Shown here: positions 33,225-41,573 of the stretch, piece by piece
Layout: each line of letters opens with the position of its first letter
Numbering within the stretch: the first letter of the stretch is position 1
Assembly (NCBI RefSeq): GCF_014203235.1
Contig: NZ_JACHIN010000019.1
Coordinates: 62,001-126,000, forward strand
From: Nonomuraea endophytica
Lineage (GTDB): Bacteria; Actinomycetota; Actinomycetes; Streptosporangiales; Streptosporangiaceae
Direction: 5' to 3'
Length of the DNA: 64,000 bases
Position numbers and translations under genes: made by a program
The notes under the pieces: model-generated
Databases searched by the model: none
What the model saw: the letters and a program-made list of their open reading frames with translations, nothing else
What the model was told of the DNA's origin: nothing

Positions 33225-34603
33225 ACGAGGAGATCGCCGTCGCCTGGGCCGAATTCGAGACCGACATCCGGCCCGGAGCGACGTTCACGTATCCGCGCCG
33301 CGGACGGCACGCGGCGCCCGGCCTGATCAAGTCCGTCAGCCTGAAGGGGAAGGAGCTGACCGGGTTCCCGGCGTTCCGGCACACCGATCCGCAGTACACC
33401 TTCACCACCCCGTCGGCCATGGCGGGCTATCTGCTCGTCACCGCCGAACCGCCCTCGGCCGGGACTCTGGGGCCTAGATACGCCTGGTGCTGCGCGATCC
33501 CCTTCGAGAGGCTTCACGGTGCGGGTTACGTCGGCCTCCAGGCCGTGCTTCCGCCCATGCCGCCCGACAAGGGCGCCATAACCCTCACCACACCCCGGTA
33601 CGAGCTCCACGAGACCGTCGCCCTGTACAAGCGGTTCCGCGTGGACTGGTGCTTCGACATCTGCGCGTCCCTGGTCGCCGAGCCGTTCCGCGTGGCGATC
33701 CCCGGGGCCGACCTGCCGTGGAGGGCCAGGCTGGAGGCGCTGGACGCCGTCACCGCCCTCCTGCCGTACGGCGTGCGCTCGGGACTGCGCGCGACCACCC
33801 ACGGCCAGAACCCCGCCGAACCCTTCCATCTGTACTTCACCGACAAGGTGTCGTCCACGGACCGGGTCTGGCACCCTGACAACGACCGCGACTGGCGGTT
33901 CCGGAGCCTTCGCGGCATCTTTCAGGACTGCTGGGAGGACCTGGAGCGCCATCTCGACAAGCAGGCGGCGATGGCCTTCATGGTCGCCGCCATGCGCACC
34001 GCGCCCGAGCCGGTCAGCCTCACCTCCGACGGGCTCATGACCCGGGTCCAAAGGCTGCTGAACTCGTCCACGAGCCCCAGCCGCGCGCTGCCGCCGCCTC
34101 CGCCGGCCCGCGAACTGCCCGACGTGCTGGGCCGCGACCCGCACGCCGTGCGGCGGATGGTGGTGGATCTCGCGCCGCAGGGTGCCGCGAAGATCGTCCG
34201 GCTGGCCGCGTCCGGGCGGGCCACGGGTCGCTGGGGGGCCGTGCCGTACGTGCTGTGCCTGGCGGGGCACACTCCGGAGCTGGACGCGGAGCTGCGCCGC
34301 TGGCTTATCGACCAGGCGCTCAACGTTCCGGACGACGCCTCTTCCGCCATCTCCATGACGGCCCTCACCCCGGGGGACCCGGTTGCTCTGCTGGACCTGG
34401 TGCTCGCCGCGCTTGAGTCGTTGACCTCGCCGCCGGAGGGGCTGCTGCGCACGCTCGCCGCCGCCTTCTCCGCGGCCTGGGCGGAGCCCATGAAGCGGCG
34501 CCGGGCGGCGAACACGGCGGAACAGGAACGGTTCACCGAGCGCGAGCACCGGCGCCATGCCCGGAGCGCCTGGCTCACCGAGCGGACGAGGAGGAAGCCA
34601 TGA
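33221..34603 (+). CDS. Second GAP1-like protein, paralogous N-domain
   Basis: A 460-residue protein whose N-terminal 260 residues parallel those of the preceding 803-residue protein. The segment LEALDAVTALLPYGVRSGLR matches its LACLDAIAGLLPFGVRASIA, and both are followed by text ending in (R)LYF-(G/T)D. A proline-rich linker (LPPPPPAREL) leads to a helical C-terminus ending in a basic tail. It looks like a shortened duplicate that lacks most of the helical part of its partner, so the two may form a heterodimer. Overlaps the previous and next genes by ATGA. Confidence 0.78.
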   Translation: MNEEIAVAWAEFETDIRPGATFTYPRRGRHAAPGLIKSVSLKGKELTGFPAFRHTDPQYTFTTPSAMAGYLLVTAEPPSAGTLGPRYAWCCAIPFERLHGAGYVGLQAVLPPMPPDKGAITLTTPRYELHETVALYKRFRVDWCFDICASLVAEPFRVAIPGADLPWRARLEALDAVTALLPYGVRSGLRATTHGQNPAEPFHLYFTDKVSSTDRVWHPDNDRDWRFRSLRGIFQDCWEDLERHLDKQAAMAFMVAAMRTAPEPVSLTSDGLMTRVQRLLNSSTSPSRALPPPPPARELPDVLGRDPHAVRRMVVDLAPQGAAKIVRLAASGRATGRWGAVPYVLCLAGHTPELDAELRRWLIDQALNVPDDASSAISMTALTPGDPVALLDLVLAALESLTSPPEGLLRTLAAAFSAAWAEPMKRRRAANTAEQERFTEREHRRHARSAWLTERTRRKP

Positions 34604-35889
34604 CCAGTGCCGGTGTGGACGCCGGTTGCGCGTTCACCCGCGTCGCCGTGGCCGTGCCCGCGACGGGGGGTTTCACCGAGCGGTGCGCCGCCACCGCCAC
34701 CGACCCCGCCGCCCCCGGCCGCGAGAAGCTGGACCCCGACCGGCAGGCGGACGTGCTGCGCGAGCTGCTGCCCGAGGGCGTCACGAAGGTGGTCGTGGCG
34801 GTGCCGTACGCCGTCTTCGGGCGGGGCCGGCAGCCGATCGAGCCGATCCTCGCCGCGTTGACCCCGGCGCCCGTCACGCTGGTGCCGGGGCCCGTGGCCG
34901 CGCTCGCCGCCGTCCTGCGCGGCCGGACCGACCTGGGCGGCACCGCCTCGGTCGTGGTGGCCGACCTCGGCGCCGGCCACGCCGAGCTGTTGTTGTGCGA
35001 CACCTCGGGCGAGCTGCCGGCCGTACGCGACCACGTCACGACCGGCGCGCGGACACGGAAGCTGGACCCCTTCTGGCGGCTGGCCGTGGCCGCGTTGCCC
35101 GACGCGGGCCGGGAGGAGCGGCTCGCGCTGGCGGGGGCGCTGTCCGTGCTGCCCCAAGGGGACCTGACCAAGGCCGACCTCGCGCTCAACCGCTGCCGGA
35201 CCGACACCAACTATCACGCCACACCGGTCTACGACCGGCAGGGCCGCCTGCGGGCCAGGGTGGCCATGGACGTGCTCGAACCGATCGCGACGCGGCTGGG
35301 CGAGACGGCGGCGACGCTCGCGCGATCGAGCCCTGACGCGGTCGGCGCCCCGGTGCTGTTTCTCGGCGGCGGCAGCGGGATCGGACCGCTGCGCGGCAGC
35401 GTGCTGCGCGGCCTGGGCCACGCCGAGGGCACGGGCTCGGTGCTGGACGTCCCGGCGGAGGCCCGCGCCTACGCCGCGGCCCGGGGCGCGGCCCTGATAG
35501 CGGCCGGGGAGCCCGGACTGGCCGCGGTCTTCGAGGACGCCCTCGCGCTCGAACTGCACTGGCAGCACGCGGGAGTCCTGGAGGACGTGTTGCTCCCGCT
35601 GGCCGATCGTCTGCGCGCCGGTGAGCCGGAACTCTACGCCGTCGACCCGCGCGACGGCGCTCCCGCCCGCATCGACGTGCTCACACCGCAGGCTCTGCGC
35701 CTGTGGCTGCGCAGAAAGGGCGCGGAGGCGTACGTGCCGCTGCCTTACGCGGGCGCGCCACCCCTGAATCCGGGGCGATACCAGGTCGGGCTCCGGCTGG
35801 ATGGTCCTGAACTGCCCGTGCTCGTGTTCTCCCCGGTCGACGGCGGGCTCGCCGTCAGCTGGCCGGTGACCGTCCCCCGGGGGAGATGA
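34600..35889 (+). CDS. Hsp70/actin-fold ATPase-like protein
   Basis: A 429-residue protein with the three nucleotide-binding signatures of the Hsp70/actin superfamily. Phosphate-1 is VDAGCAFTRVAVAV near the start, phosphate-2 is VVVADLGAGHAELLL (about residues 127-141), and the adenosine motif is PVLFLGGGSGIGPLRG (about 250-265). The C-terminal 130 residues are not a standard substrate-binding domain, so it is Hsp70-like and not DnaK. It could act as an ATP-dependent switch or assembly factor for the complex. Overlaps both neighbours by ATGA. Confidence 0.82.
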   Translation: MTSAGVDAGCAFTRVAVAVPATGGFTERCAATATDPAAPGREKLDPDRQADVLRELLPEGVTKVVVAVPYAVFGRGRQPIEPILAALTPAPVTLVPGPVAALAAVLRGRTDLGGTASVVVADLGAGHAELLLCDTSGELPAVRDHVTTGARTRKLDPFWRLAVAALPDAGREERLALAGALSVLPQGDLTKADLALNRCRTDTNYHATPVYDRQGRLRARVAMDVLEPIATRLGETAATLARSSPDAVGAPVLFLGGGSGIGPLRGSVLRGLGHAEGTGSVLDVPAEARAYAAARGAALIAAGEPGLAAVFEDALALELHWQHAGVLEDVLLPLADRLRAGEPELYAVDPRDGAPARIDVLTPQALRLWLRRKGAEAYVPLPYAGAPPLNPGRYQVGLRLDGPELPVLVFSPVDGGLAVSWPVTVPRGR

Positions 35890-36812
35890 TGGCCGACGAC
35901 CTGGCGGGCGCGCTGGCCGACCTCGCCTCCGCCTACCGCCGGACGCAGGCCGCGCTGACCGCGGCCGCCGAGTCCGGGCAGGCGGCCGCCTTCGACGCGC
36001 TGATCCGGCTGGACGACGCGCTCAAGGAGACCGAGCCGGTGCTGCCCCAACTGGCCGAGCTGCTCAAGGCGGCCGACCCCGGCGACGACGTGACGGCCGA
36101 GCTGGAACGCCGGAGAGAGGCCATCTCCGAGTTACGCGGGCGCGCGGCCTACCAGCGCCTGCGCATCGATCGGTTGCGGCGGTCGGTCGAGGACGTGGCC
36201 GACGTGGAGGCTGAGTACACCCGCCTGCGAGAGGAACGCGACCGCCTGGAACGCGTCCAGGAACTCTCCGAACGGCTGCCGGAGCTGCGCGCGACCGTGG
36301 AGCGGCTCGCCGCGGCCATCGAGCCGCTACGCTCCGGCAACGCCGGCGCCGAACGCTCGCTCAAGGAGGCGCTGGACGCCTGGCCGATCCTGACGGACGA
36401 ACTGCGGGCGCTGATCGAGCCGCGCGTCGCCGACGCCTATGCCAAGGCCGAGGCACAGCTCAAGGACCTGACCGACAAGATCGCCAAAGAACGCGCCGCC
36501 GAGGCCCATTTCACCGACCGCAAGATGAAGTACGACGCGGCGGCCGAGCGCCACGCGCGAGCGCTGCGGGAGAGCGAGCACTTCGTCCAAGGGCTGCTGC
36601 TTTATGCGGAGGCGGATCGCGCTTTAGTGGACGCGCTGCTGGAGACGGGCACGGACACCGCGGGCGCCGAGCCGGGGATCGAGCAGGTGGATGCCGCCCT
36701 ACGACGGTGCGAACGCGGCCTGGCCGCGATCGACCAGGCGCTGCGGGCTCAGCTCGAGGCCCGCACGGCCGTACCGGAGATCCTCCGCCTGGGTGACGGC
36801 CCAGGGGATTGA
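35886..36812 (+). CDS. Second coiled-coil protein of the island operon
   Basis: A 308-residue, almost fully helical protein. Heptad-rich stretches run through the middle (VEAEYTRLREERDRLERVQE and AEAQLKDLTDKIAKERAAEA), predicting a long coiled coil. No membrane segment, cysteine cluster or catalytic motif is seen. It may be a nucleotide-exchange or scaffold partner for the preceding Hsp70-like protein; this is inference from position alone. The ATG (35886) overlaps the Hsp70-like stop. The next gene has its own AGGAG site inside the short junction. Confidence 0.8.
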   Translation: MMADDLAGALADLASAYRRTQAALTAAAESGQAAAFDALIRLDDALKETEPVLPQLAELLKAADPGDDVTAELERRREAISELRGRAAYQRLRIDRLRRSVEDVADVEAEYTRLREERDRLERVQELSERLPELRATVERLAAAIEPLRSGNAGAERSLKEALDAWPILTDELRALIEPRVADAYAKAEAQLKDLTDKIAKERAAEAHFTDRKMKYDAAAERHARALRESEHFVQGLLLYAEADRALVDALLETGTDTAGAEPGIEQVDAALRRCERGLAAIDQALRAQLEARTAVPEILRLGDGPGD

Positions 36813-36826
36813 GGCGAGGAGACCTC

Positions 36827-38422
36827 GTGAGAGTGCACATGTTCGTGGTGATCACTGCGGTGCTGCTGCTCGTCTCGCCGGTGGCCTTGGCCGGTACCGG
36901 CCCGGCCGAACCGCCGCAGGCCGGCCGGAGCGAGGTGTACCAGAGCCTCGGCGTGTTCACCGGGGCCGACTACGTCGTGGTGCTGGACGCGTCCGGTTCC
37001 ATGGACGCGCGCCGTACTGAGGTGATCGTGGCGCTCAATGCCCTGCTGAGCGGAATCAAGCCGGTCGACCGGGTCGCGCTGGTGTCCTTCACCAAGCCCG
37101 CGCCGACCCAGGCCACCTACTCGCTGGGGCCGCTGACCAGCGCCGCGGACTTTCTGTCCCGGGTGCCGCCCATGAGCGGCGGCACCGACATCGGCGGTGG
37201 CCTCAGCAAGGGCCTGGAGGAACTGGAGCACTCCACCGAAGTACGTCCGTCCGCCGTCATTCTGGTGACCGACGCCAAGCAGAACCCCGACGGCACGATC
37301 ACCCCCGCACAGTGGGACGCGTTGCGGGAGCGGGTGGCGAAGCTGCGCGAGCGCCGGCGCGACGGGGTGCCGCAGCTCGTCCGTGGCTATGTGCTGAGCT
37401 GGGGCGGCGGCGATACCGCCCCGTCCTTCCAGGCGGGCTCCTCGTGCGGGGCCAGCAGCAGCTTCACGATCGCGCAGTGCGTCTTCTCGCCCGCCGAGAC
37501 CGGTGCGATCGTGCCCGCCAACGCGGCGCCGTTCCTGGCCTCACTGCCCGAGACCTTCGCCGACCGGCGCTTCGAGGCGCTGCTGGCCGAGGACGCCCGC
37601 GCGGCCGCCGCGGGGCGGGCGGTCACGGTTCAGGTGACGCCCGGCGCCGTCGACATGGCGGCCCGCACGGCGGAAGTCCAGGTCAGCGCGGACTCCGCCA
37701 CGCGCCACCTTCCCTTGCGCGTCTGCGGCCTCGCCGCGCGCGCGTCGGGGCTGACGGGCCTGCGCGTGACCTCCGCGACCCCGCCGTGCCTGGATCTGCC
37801 GCCGGGAGCGAAGGGTGTCAAAACCATGGTGACGCTCTCGTGGGCGTCCGGGGCCCAGCCCTGGTACGCGCTCGGTCCACCGCCCATGTCGGTCGGCGGC
37901 ACGCTTTCCTACCGGCTCACCAGCACCTACTCCGATCTGATGTCCCGCGCGGCCGGCCAGGACGGCCGCTTCGCCCCCGCGGCCCGTCCCGCCGCGTTCA
38001 CCCTCGCCGCTCCCGCCGGCGTGGTCTGGCAAGTGGAACTGATCGTCCTGGCGATCCTGCTGTTGTTGCTGCTCATCCGGCTGGCGGGCTTCCCGACGAC
38101 CTTGTGGGTCGTACGGGGCGAGCAGCGCGTACGCCTGCACGTCTGGCTGCCGAAGATGTCGCACAAGGTCGCCGGCCACGCGCCGCTGGTGATCGGCACC
38201 ACGTGGAAGCCGTGGCGGCTCGTAGCCCGCAGGTCCCCGCTCGAAGTGCTCGTCTGGCCGTTGGGCGAGCAGAAACTCAAAGGTCCGGCACGTGCCCGCC
38301 ACGAGGTCGACCTGCGGCCGTACGCCCGCAGGCTGACCGTCTCCGCCCTTCCTGGCATCACCATGTCCCGGGGCGGCTGGCTGCGCCCCGGCCGTCCGCG
38401 AAAGGAACGTTCCGATGGATGA
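36827..38422 (+). CDS. Membrane-anchored vWA-domain protein
   Basis: A 531-residue protein. An N-terminal signal-like segment (MFVVITAVLLLVSPVALAG) is followed by a von Willebrand A domain with an intact metal-ion site, DASGSMD (Asp54, Ser56, Ser58), then a beta-rich region. A membrane helix (about 402-422, VELIVLAILLLLLLIRLAG) and a basic cytosolic tail of about 110 residues complete it. The vWA domain therefore faces outside and the tail faces the cytosolic members of the system. I chose GTG 36827, six bases after AGGAG, over an upstream TTG. It overlaps the last operon gene by 8 bases. Confidence 0.88.
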   Translation: MRVHMFVVITAVLLLVSPVALAGTGPAEPPQAGRSEVYQSLGVFTGADYVVVLDASGSMDARRTEVIVALNALLSGIKPVDRVALVSFTKPAPTQATYSLGPLTSAADFLSRVPPMSGGTDIGGGLSKGLEELEHSTEVRPSAVILVTDAKQNPDGTITPAQWDALRERVAKLRERRRDGVPQLVRGYVLSWGGGDTAPSFQAGSSCGASSSFTIAQCVFSPAETGAIVPANAAPFLASLPETFADRRFEALLAEDARAAAAGRAVTVQVTPGAVDMAARTAEVQVSADSATRHLPLRVCGLAARASGLTGLRVTSATPPCLDLPPGAKGVKTMVTLSWASGAQPWYALGPPPMSVGGTLSYRLTSTYSDLMSRAAGQDGRFAPAARPAAFTLAAPAGVVWQVELIVLAILLLLLLIRLAGFPTTLWVVRGEQRVRLHVWLPKMSHKVAGHAPLVIGTTWKPWRLVARRSPLEVLVWPLGEQKLKGPARARHEVDLRPYARRLTVSALPGITMSRGGWLRPGRPRKERSDG

Positions 38423-38738
38423 CCTCAGCACTGCCGGCACCACCCCCGTCGTGCTGCCCAACGGGGCCCGGATAGAAGTGCGCCGGAAGGACGGCGGCCC
38501 CGCCGACGTCGCCGGCGGCATGCCCGACTTCACCGCCGTCGCCGACACCCTGCGCGGGGTCTCGGAGTCGGTTCTGGACGCGCTGCGCAAGGCTCGACCA
38601 CACGAGGTGATGGTGGAGTTCGGCATGAACGTCTCGGCTAAGTCGGGGCGCCTGAGCAGCCTCCTCGTCTCGGCCGACGCCGCCGCCGACTTCAAGATCA
38701 CCCTGAAGTGGGACGGAACCGATCCCGAACCGCGGTGA
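38415..38738 (+). CDS. Trypsin-co-occurring domain protein (CU044_2847/Trypco1-like)
   Basis: A 107-residue protein whose C-terminal half shows the family signature: a helix of charged residues, VMVEFGMNVSAKSGRLSSLL, then ADFKITLKWD. Members of this family are found next to genes for trypsin-like proteases in predicted conflict systems. Here the protease is the STAND protein 14 kb upstream, at the other end of the island. It may be the protease's ligand, substrate or inhibitor. It is the last gene of the operon; its stop lies three bases from the stop of the convergent XRE gene. Confidence 0.85.
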   Translation: MDDLSTAGTTPVVLPNGARIEVRRKDGGPADVAGGMPDFTAVADTLRGVSESVLDALRKARPHEVMVEFGMNVSAKSGRLSSLLVSADAAADFKITLKWDGTDPEPR

Positions 38739-38741
38739 CGG

Positions 38742-39389
38742 TCAGGGGGTGTCCAGGTGGATCAGGGCGGGTGGGAGTTCCGGTAGCGGTACGCCGCGCA
38801 GCCGCATGCCGTCGCGCAGGAAGGCCAGCCGGTCGGCGGCGTGGCGTGCCTGCTCGGCGTGCAGGTGCGCCGCCTCCTTCCACTCCCGCTGGTTCGGGTC
38901 CTGGGTGTCGGCGGCGCGCGTACCGGCTGTGCGGGCGGCGCGGGAGCGGGACGTCCACTCCTCGACGGCGCGGTGGTGGTCGCGCAGCAGCCGTAACGCG
39001 TCGCGCCGCTCCTCGCCCGCCTCGGTGTCGTCGGCGTCGGGGGCCGGAGCGGTGCCGTCCAGCCACGCGGCGGCCTCGGTGGCGGGCGCCTCGACGCCGG
39101 GCAGGATCTCCACCGGCTCGTCGTGCAGGGGGACGAGGAGCAGCATGGGCGGGGTGTCCAGGGCGCGGGCGAGGACCAGCAGTTCGGCCACGGACATGGA
39201 GGCGCGGACGCCGGATTCCAGTTTGTTGAGGTTCGTGCGTTCGAGCGGGTAGCCCAGGGCGGTGCAGCGGTCGGCGAGCGCCTGCACGGTCATGCGGCGG
39301 CGCTCGCGGTGGGCACGGATGTTGCCGGCGACGGTCCGGGTGTAGGCGACCGACCAGTCGTCGGGTGTCGCCGGGTGGCGCTTCGGCAC
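38742..39389 (-). CDS. XRE-type HTH transcriptional regulator
   Basis: A 215-residue protein with an N-terminal Cro/CI helix-turn-helix (NIRAHRERRRMTVQALADRC, then LERTNLNKLESGVRASMSVA). An acidic linker and a long helical C-terminus follow. I chose GTG 39389, with an AGGGG site about eight bases upstream; a longer frame to 39449 exists. The HTH helix ending in NLNKLESG is typical of the phage-repressor fold. It is convergent with the island operon, ending three bases from it, so it may mark the island's right edge; whether it regulates the island is unknown. Confidence 0.85.
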   Translation of the reverse strand: MPKRHPATPDDWSVAYTRTVAGNIRAHRERRRMTVQALADRCTALGYPLERTNLNKLESGVRASMSVAELLVLARALDTPPMLLLVPLHDEPVEILPGVEAPATEAAAWLDGTAPAPDADDTEAGEERRDALRLLRDHHRAVEEWTSRSRAARTAGTRAADTQDPNQREWKEAAHLHAEQARHAADRLAFLRDGMRLRGVPLPELPPALIHLDTP

Positions 39390-39478
39390 GCAGCGGCCCC
39401 CTGCCTCTGGTGGAAGCGTCCACCCTAGGCGATCTTGGACATCCGGCACAACACGGGTTTACCACTCCGGGTCAGTCT

Positions 39479-40231
39479 CTACTCGATGCGCAGGAATCCG
39501 TGGGTACGGCCCAGCGGCTCGAAACCCAGCCGGGCGTAGAACTCGCGGGCCCAGTTGTCGGTCCCGGTGTAGAGGAAGATCAGTGCGGCCCCGGCGGCTT
39601 CGGCCAGCATCGACTCCATGAGCGTGCGGGCATGGCCTTTGCCTCGGTGCCGCTCGGCGGTGTAGACGCTTTCGATCTGGGCGATGTCGTCCTGAACGTA
39701 CAGGTCGGCACGGGCGGCGACCTCCCCGTCAGGCGCCCGGACGCCGCGGAAGGCCACGGTGGCGGCGCCGCGTACCCGGTCCTGGATGCGCAGGGCCAGC
39801 GCCTCGACCTCCTCGTCGGTGGCGCCGGGCAGCGTCTCGCGCCAGTTCGCCCGCAACACCGAGATCATCTCGTCCAGGCCGAGCTCGTCCGCGGCGGGCA
39901 CGCCTGTGGGGGCCTGGCCGCGGTACACCATGGTGAGGTACGGCGAGTGCTCGTACCCGGCGGCGGTGAAAGCGGGTGCGAAGGCGGCGCCGAGCTCGTC
40001 GTCGAGCACGTGGACGTAGCGGTGGCCCCGCTCGGCCATCGCCTCGTCGGCCGCCTGGACGACGGCGGCGGGGTCGTCGCCCGCCCAGATGATCAGCTTG
40101 TTGTCGTCGTGCGAGGCCTGGAAGCGGTCGTTCAGTACAGCCACGCCACCGGGCACGTCGATGGTCCGCCGCGCCTTGCGGAGGTTGAAGTCCCGCTGGA
40201 ACCGGTGGACGCGGGCGAGTTCCTCAGACAT
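39479..40231 (-). CDS. GNAT-family acetyltransferase
   Basis: A 250-residue protein. The C-terminal half has the acetyl-CoA binding signature of GNAT enzymes: IESVYTAERHRGKGHARTLM (the RxxGxG/A type loop), then AREFYARLGFEPLGRTHGF, with the typical 'YxRLGF' ending. The N-terminal 110 residues are a diverged half-GNAT-like domain. I chose the ATG (MSEELARVHRFQ) at 40231. It transfers an acetyl group from acetyl-CoA to an unknown amine. A stand-alone gene divergent from the nitroreductase-like gene. Confidence 0.9.
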   Translation of the reverse strand: MSEELARVHRFQRDFNLRKARRTIDVPGGVAVLNDRFQASHDDNKLIIWAGDDPAAVVQAADEAMAERGHRYVHVLDDELGAAFAPAFTAAGYEHSPYLTMVYRGQAPTGVPAADELGLDEMISVLRANWRETLPGATDEEVEALALRIQDRVRGAATVAFRGVRAPDGEVAARADLYVQDDIAQIESVYTAERHRGKGHARTLMESMLAEAAGAALIFLYTGTDNWAREFYARLGFEPLGRTHGFLRIE

Positions 40232-40300
40232 GACACAGCAGCCTAAGGGCCCAGAGGGGGTCTGGAGGAAAGCTGGAGTCCCGGCGGCCATGCTGCCCGT

Positions 40301-40636
40301 ATGAGTGACTTGGTGATCACGACAGTGGGCCGCAAGACCGGCCGTCTGCGAACGACGACACACGCCTACAGCTCCGACGACGGCCATTTGGTGTTGATAG
40401 GCCCGGGTTCGGAAAGGGGCCCGCACCTGCCCGGCTGGTACCGGGACCTGGTGGCCCACCCCGAGGCGGAAGTGCAGTTGGGCGACAAGAAGCTGCACGT
40501 CCGCGCGCACACCGCGCACGGTGCCGAGCGGCGCAGGTTGTGGAACGAGCTGGTGGCCAGTCGACCGGTCTACCAGCGCTATGCGAACGCGGCCAGGGGC
40601 GAGATCCCGGTCGTGGTGCTGGAGGAGACGGCATGA
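40301..40636 (+). CDS. DDN-like deazaflavin (F420)-dependent oxidoreductase
   Basis: A 111-residue split-barrel protein of the deazaflavin-dependent nitroreductase (DDN) family. The signature VGRKTGRLRTTTHAY and the pattern GPGSERGPHLPGWYRDLVAH typical of this family are present. Length is a little shorter than the common 130-150 residues, with a trimmed N-terminus. It should use F420H2 to reduce an unknown substrate. It overlaps the next gene by ATGA (40633-40636), and that gene is also a split-barrel protein, so the two may form a mixed unit. Confidence 0.88.
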   Translation: MSDLVITTVGRKTGRLRTTTHAYSSDDGHLVLIGPGSERGPHLPGWYRDLVAHPEAEVQLGDKKLHVRAHTAHGAERRRLWNELVASRPVYQRYANAARGEIPVVVLEETA

Positions 40637-41100
40637 CGAAGTTCAGCGAGATCCAGGACGCCTTCGAGGCCTACATCGGCGACATCGTCTACGCCACCAT
40701 GACGACAGTGGACAAGAAGAACCGGCCGAGGGCCCGGGTGCTGATCCCGATCTGGGAGATGGTGGACGACGAGCCGCTGGGCTGGCTGGCCACGTACAAG
40801 ACGCCGGTGAAGGCGGCGCATCTGGCGAACAACCCGCACACCACGTTCTCCTACTGGACCCCGCGCCAGAACGCGGTGAACGTCGACACGGTCGCGGAAT
40901 GGGTGACGGACATCGAGGTCAAGCGCCGCGTGTGGGACCTCTACCGGAAGACCAGCCCGCGCGGCGCCGGCTACAACCTGGGCAACTTCTGGACCGGCCC
41001 GGCCGACCCGAAGCTGCACGTGCTGCGGCTGGAGCCGTGGCGGGTGCAGGTGATCCGCGGCACCGACCTGCGCAGCCAGATCTGGAAGAAAGGCGAGTAG
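40633..41100 (+). CDS. Pyridoxamine-5′-phosphate-oxidase-fold protein
   Basis: A 155-residue protein with the FMN/F420-binding split-barrel fold: the opening FSEIQDAFEAYIGDIVYATM, then KKNRPRARVLIPIWE and LEPWRVQVIRGTDL. No partner residues specific for PNP oxidase are seen, so true pyridoxal synthesis is unlikely; F420- or FMN-dependent reduction is more likely. The start overlaps the DDN-like stop by ATGA, so the two genes are translationally coupled. Its stop lies two bases from the convergent MarR gene's stop. Confidence 0.87.
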   Translation: MTKFSEIQDAFEAYIGDIVYATMTTVDKKNRPRARVLIPIWEMVDDEPLGWLATYKTPVKAAHLANNPHTTFSYWTPRQNAVNVDTVAEWVTDIEVKRRVWDLYRKTSPRGAGYNLGNFWTGPADPKLHVLRLEPWRVQVIRGTDLRSQIWKKGE

Positions 41101-41101
41101 G

Positions 41102-41506
41102 TCAGCTCAGGCGGGCGACGATCCTGGTCAGGACCTCGGCGAGCTGGGCCAGGTCCTCGCCCGCCTCCTGCTCCAGCCGGGCGCGTTCGCCCTCGACGGC
41201 CGTCTCCCACCGCCGCAGGGCGGCCTTGCCGCGGGCCGAGGCGTAGATGAGCACCCGGCGGCGGTCGGCGTCGTCGACCCGCCGGTAGACCAGCCCCTGG
41301 GACACCAGCTTGTCCACGATCTTGGTGACGGTCGGCGCGGCGAGGATGACGTGCTCGGCCACCTGCGTCATCGGGTGCCCCTGGCCGTCGGCGAGCAGGC
41401 CCAGCACGCGCCATTGGTCGACCGTGCCGCCGACCGAGGTGAGCGCGGTCGAGATCCGCTGCGTGAACTGGCGTTCCGCGAGCGTGAGCAGGCGTGCTGT
41501 CTCCAT
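41102..41506 (-). CDS. MarR-family regulator of the amidase operon (AmiA-like)
   Basis: A 134-residue winged-helix repressor of the MarR type. The DNA-binding part reads VAEHVILAAPTVTKIVDKLV, then the wing DDADRRRVLIYASARG. I chose ATG 41506, five bases after a GGAG site; GTG 41512 is in frame. Position next to an AmiC-like sensor, an AmiS-type transporter and an acetamidase parallels the inducible acetamidase locus of mycobacteria, whose repressor AmiA is also MarR-like. The motif at 41536-41554, also found at 42630-42650, is its best candidate operator. Confidence 0.88.
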   Translation of the reverse strand: METARLLTLAERQFTQRISTALTSVGGTVDQWRVLGLLADGQGHPMTQVAEHVILAAPTVTKIVDKLVSQGLVYRRVDDADRRRVLIYASARGKAALRRWETAVEGERARLEQEAGEDLAQLAEVLTRIVARLS

Positions 41507-41535
41507 GTTCACTCCAGATTAACAGTTCACGCGCA

Positions 41536-41563
41536 AATACTTCGCGGATAAAGTGACCGCGAA
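41536..41563. promoter_or_regulatory. Candidate MarR operator between marR-like and amiC-like genes
   Basis: AATACTTCGCGGATAAAGT (41536-41554) shares AATACTTC, GGATAA and AGT with a second site at 42630-42650. It also overlaps an inverted repeat, TTCGCGG (41541-41547) and CCGCGAA (41557-41563), with a 9-bp spacer. It lies in the 67-bp divergent spacer, so one repressor could control both directions. Confidence 0.5.
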
Positions 41564-41573
41564 GGAGCGCGCC

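Noticed and set aside
18051..38738. Integrative element at tRNA-Ala
   Set aside because: No integrase, excisionase, transfer gene or short attachment repeat at a right end is visible. The tRNA-linked repeat recurs at the other tRNA and not at 38.7 kb, so mobility is not supported.
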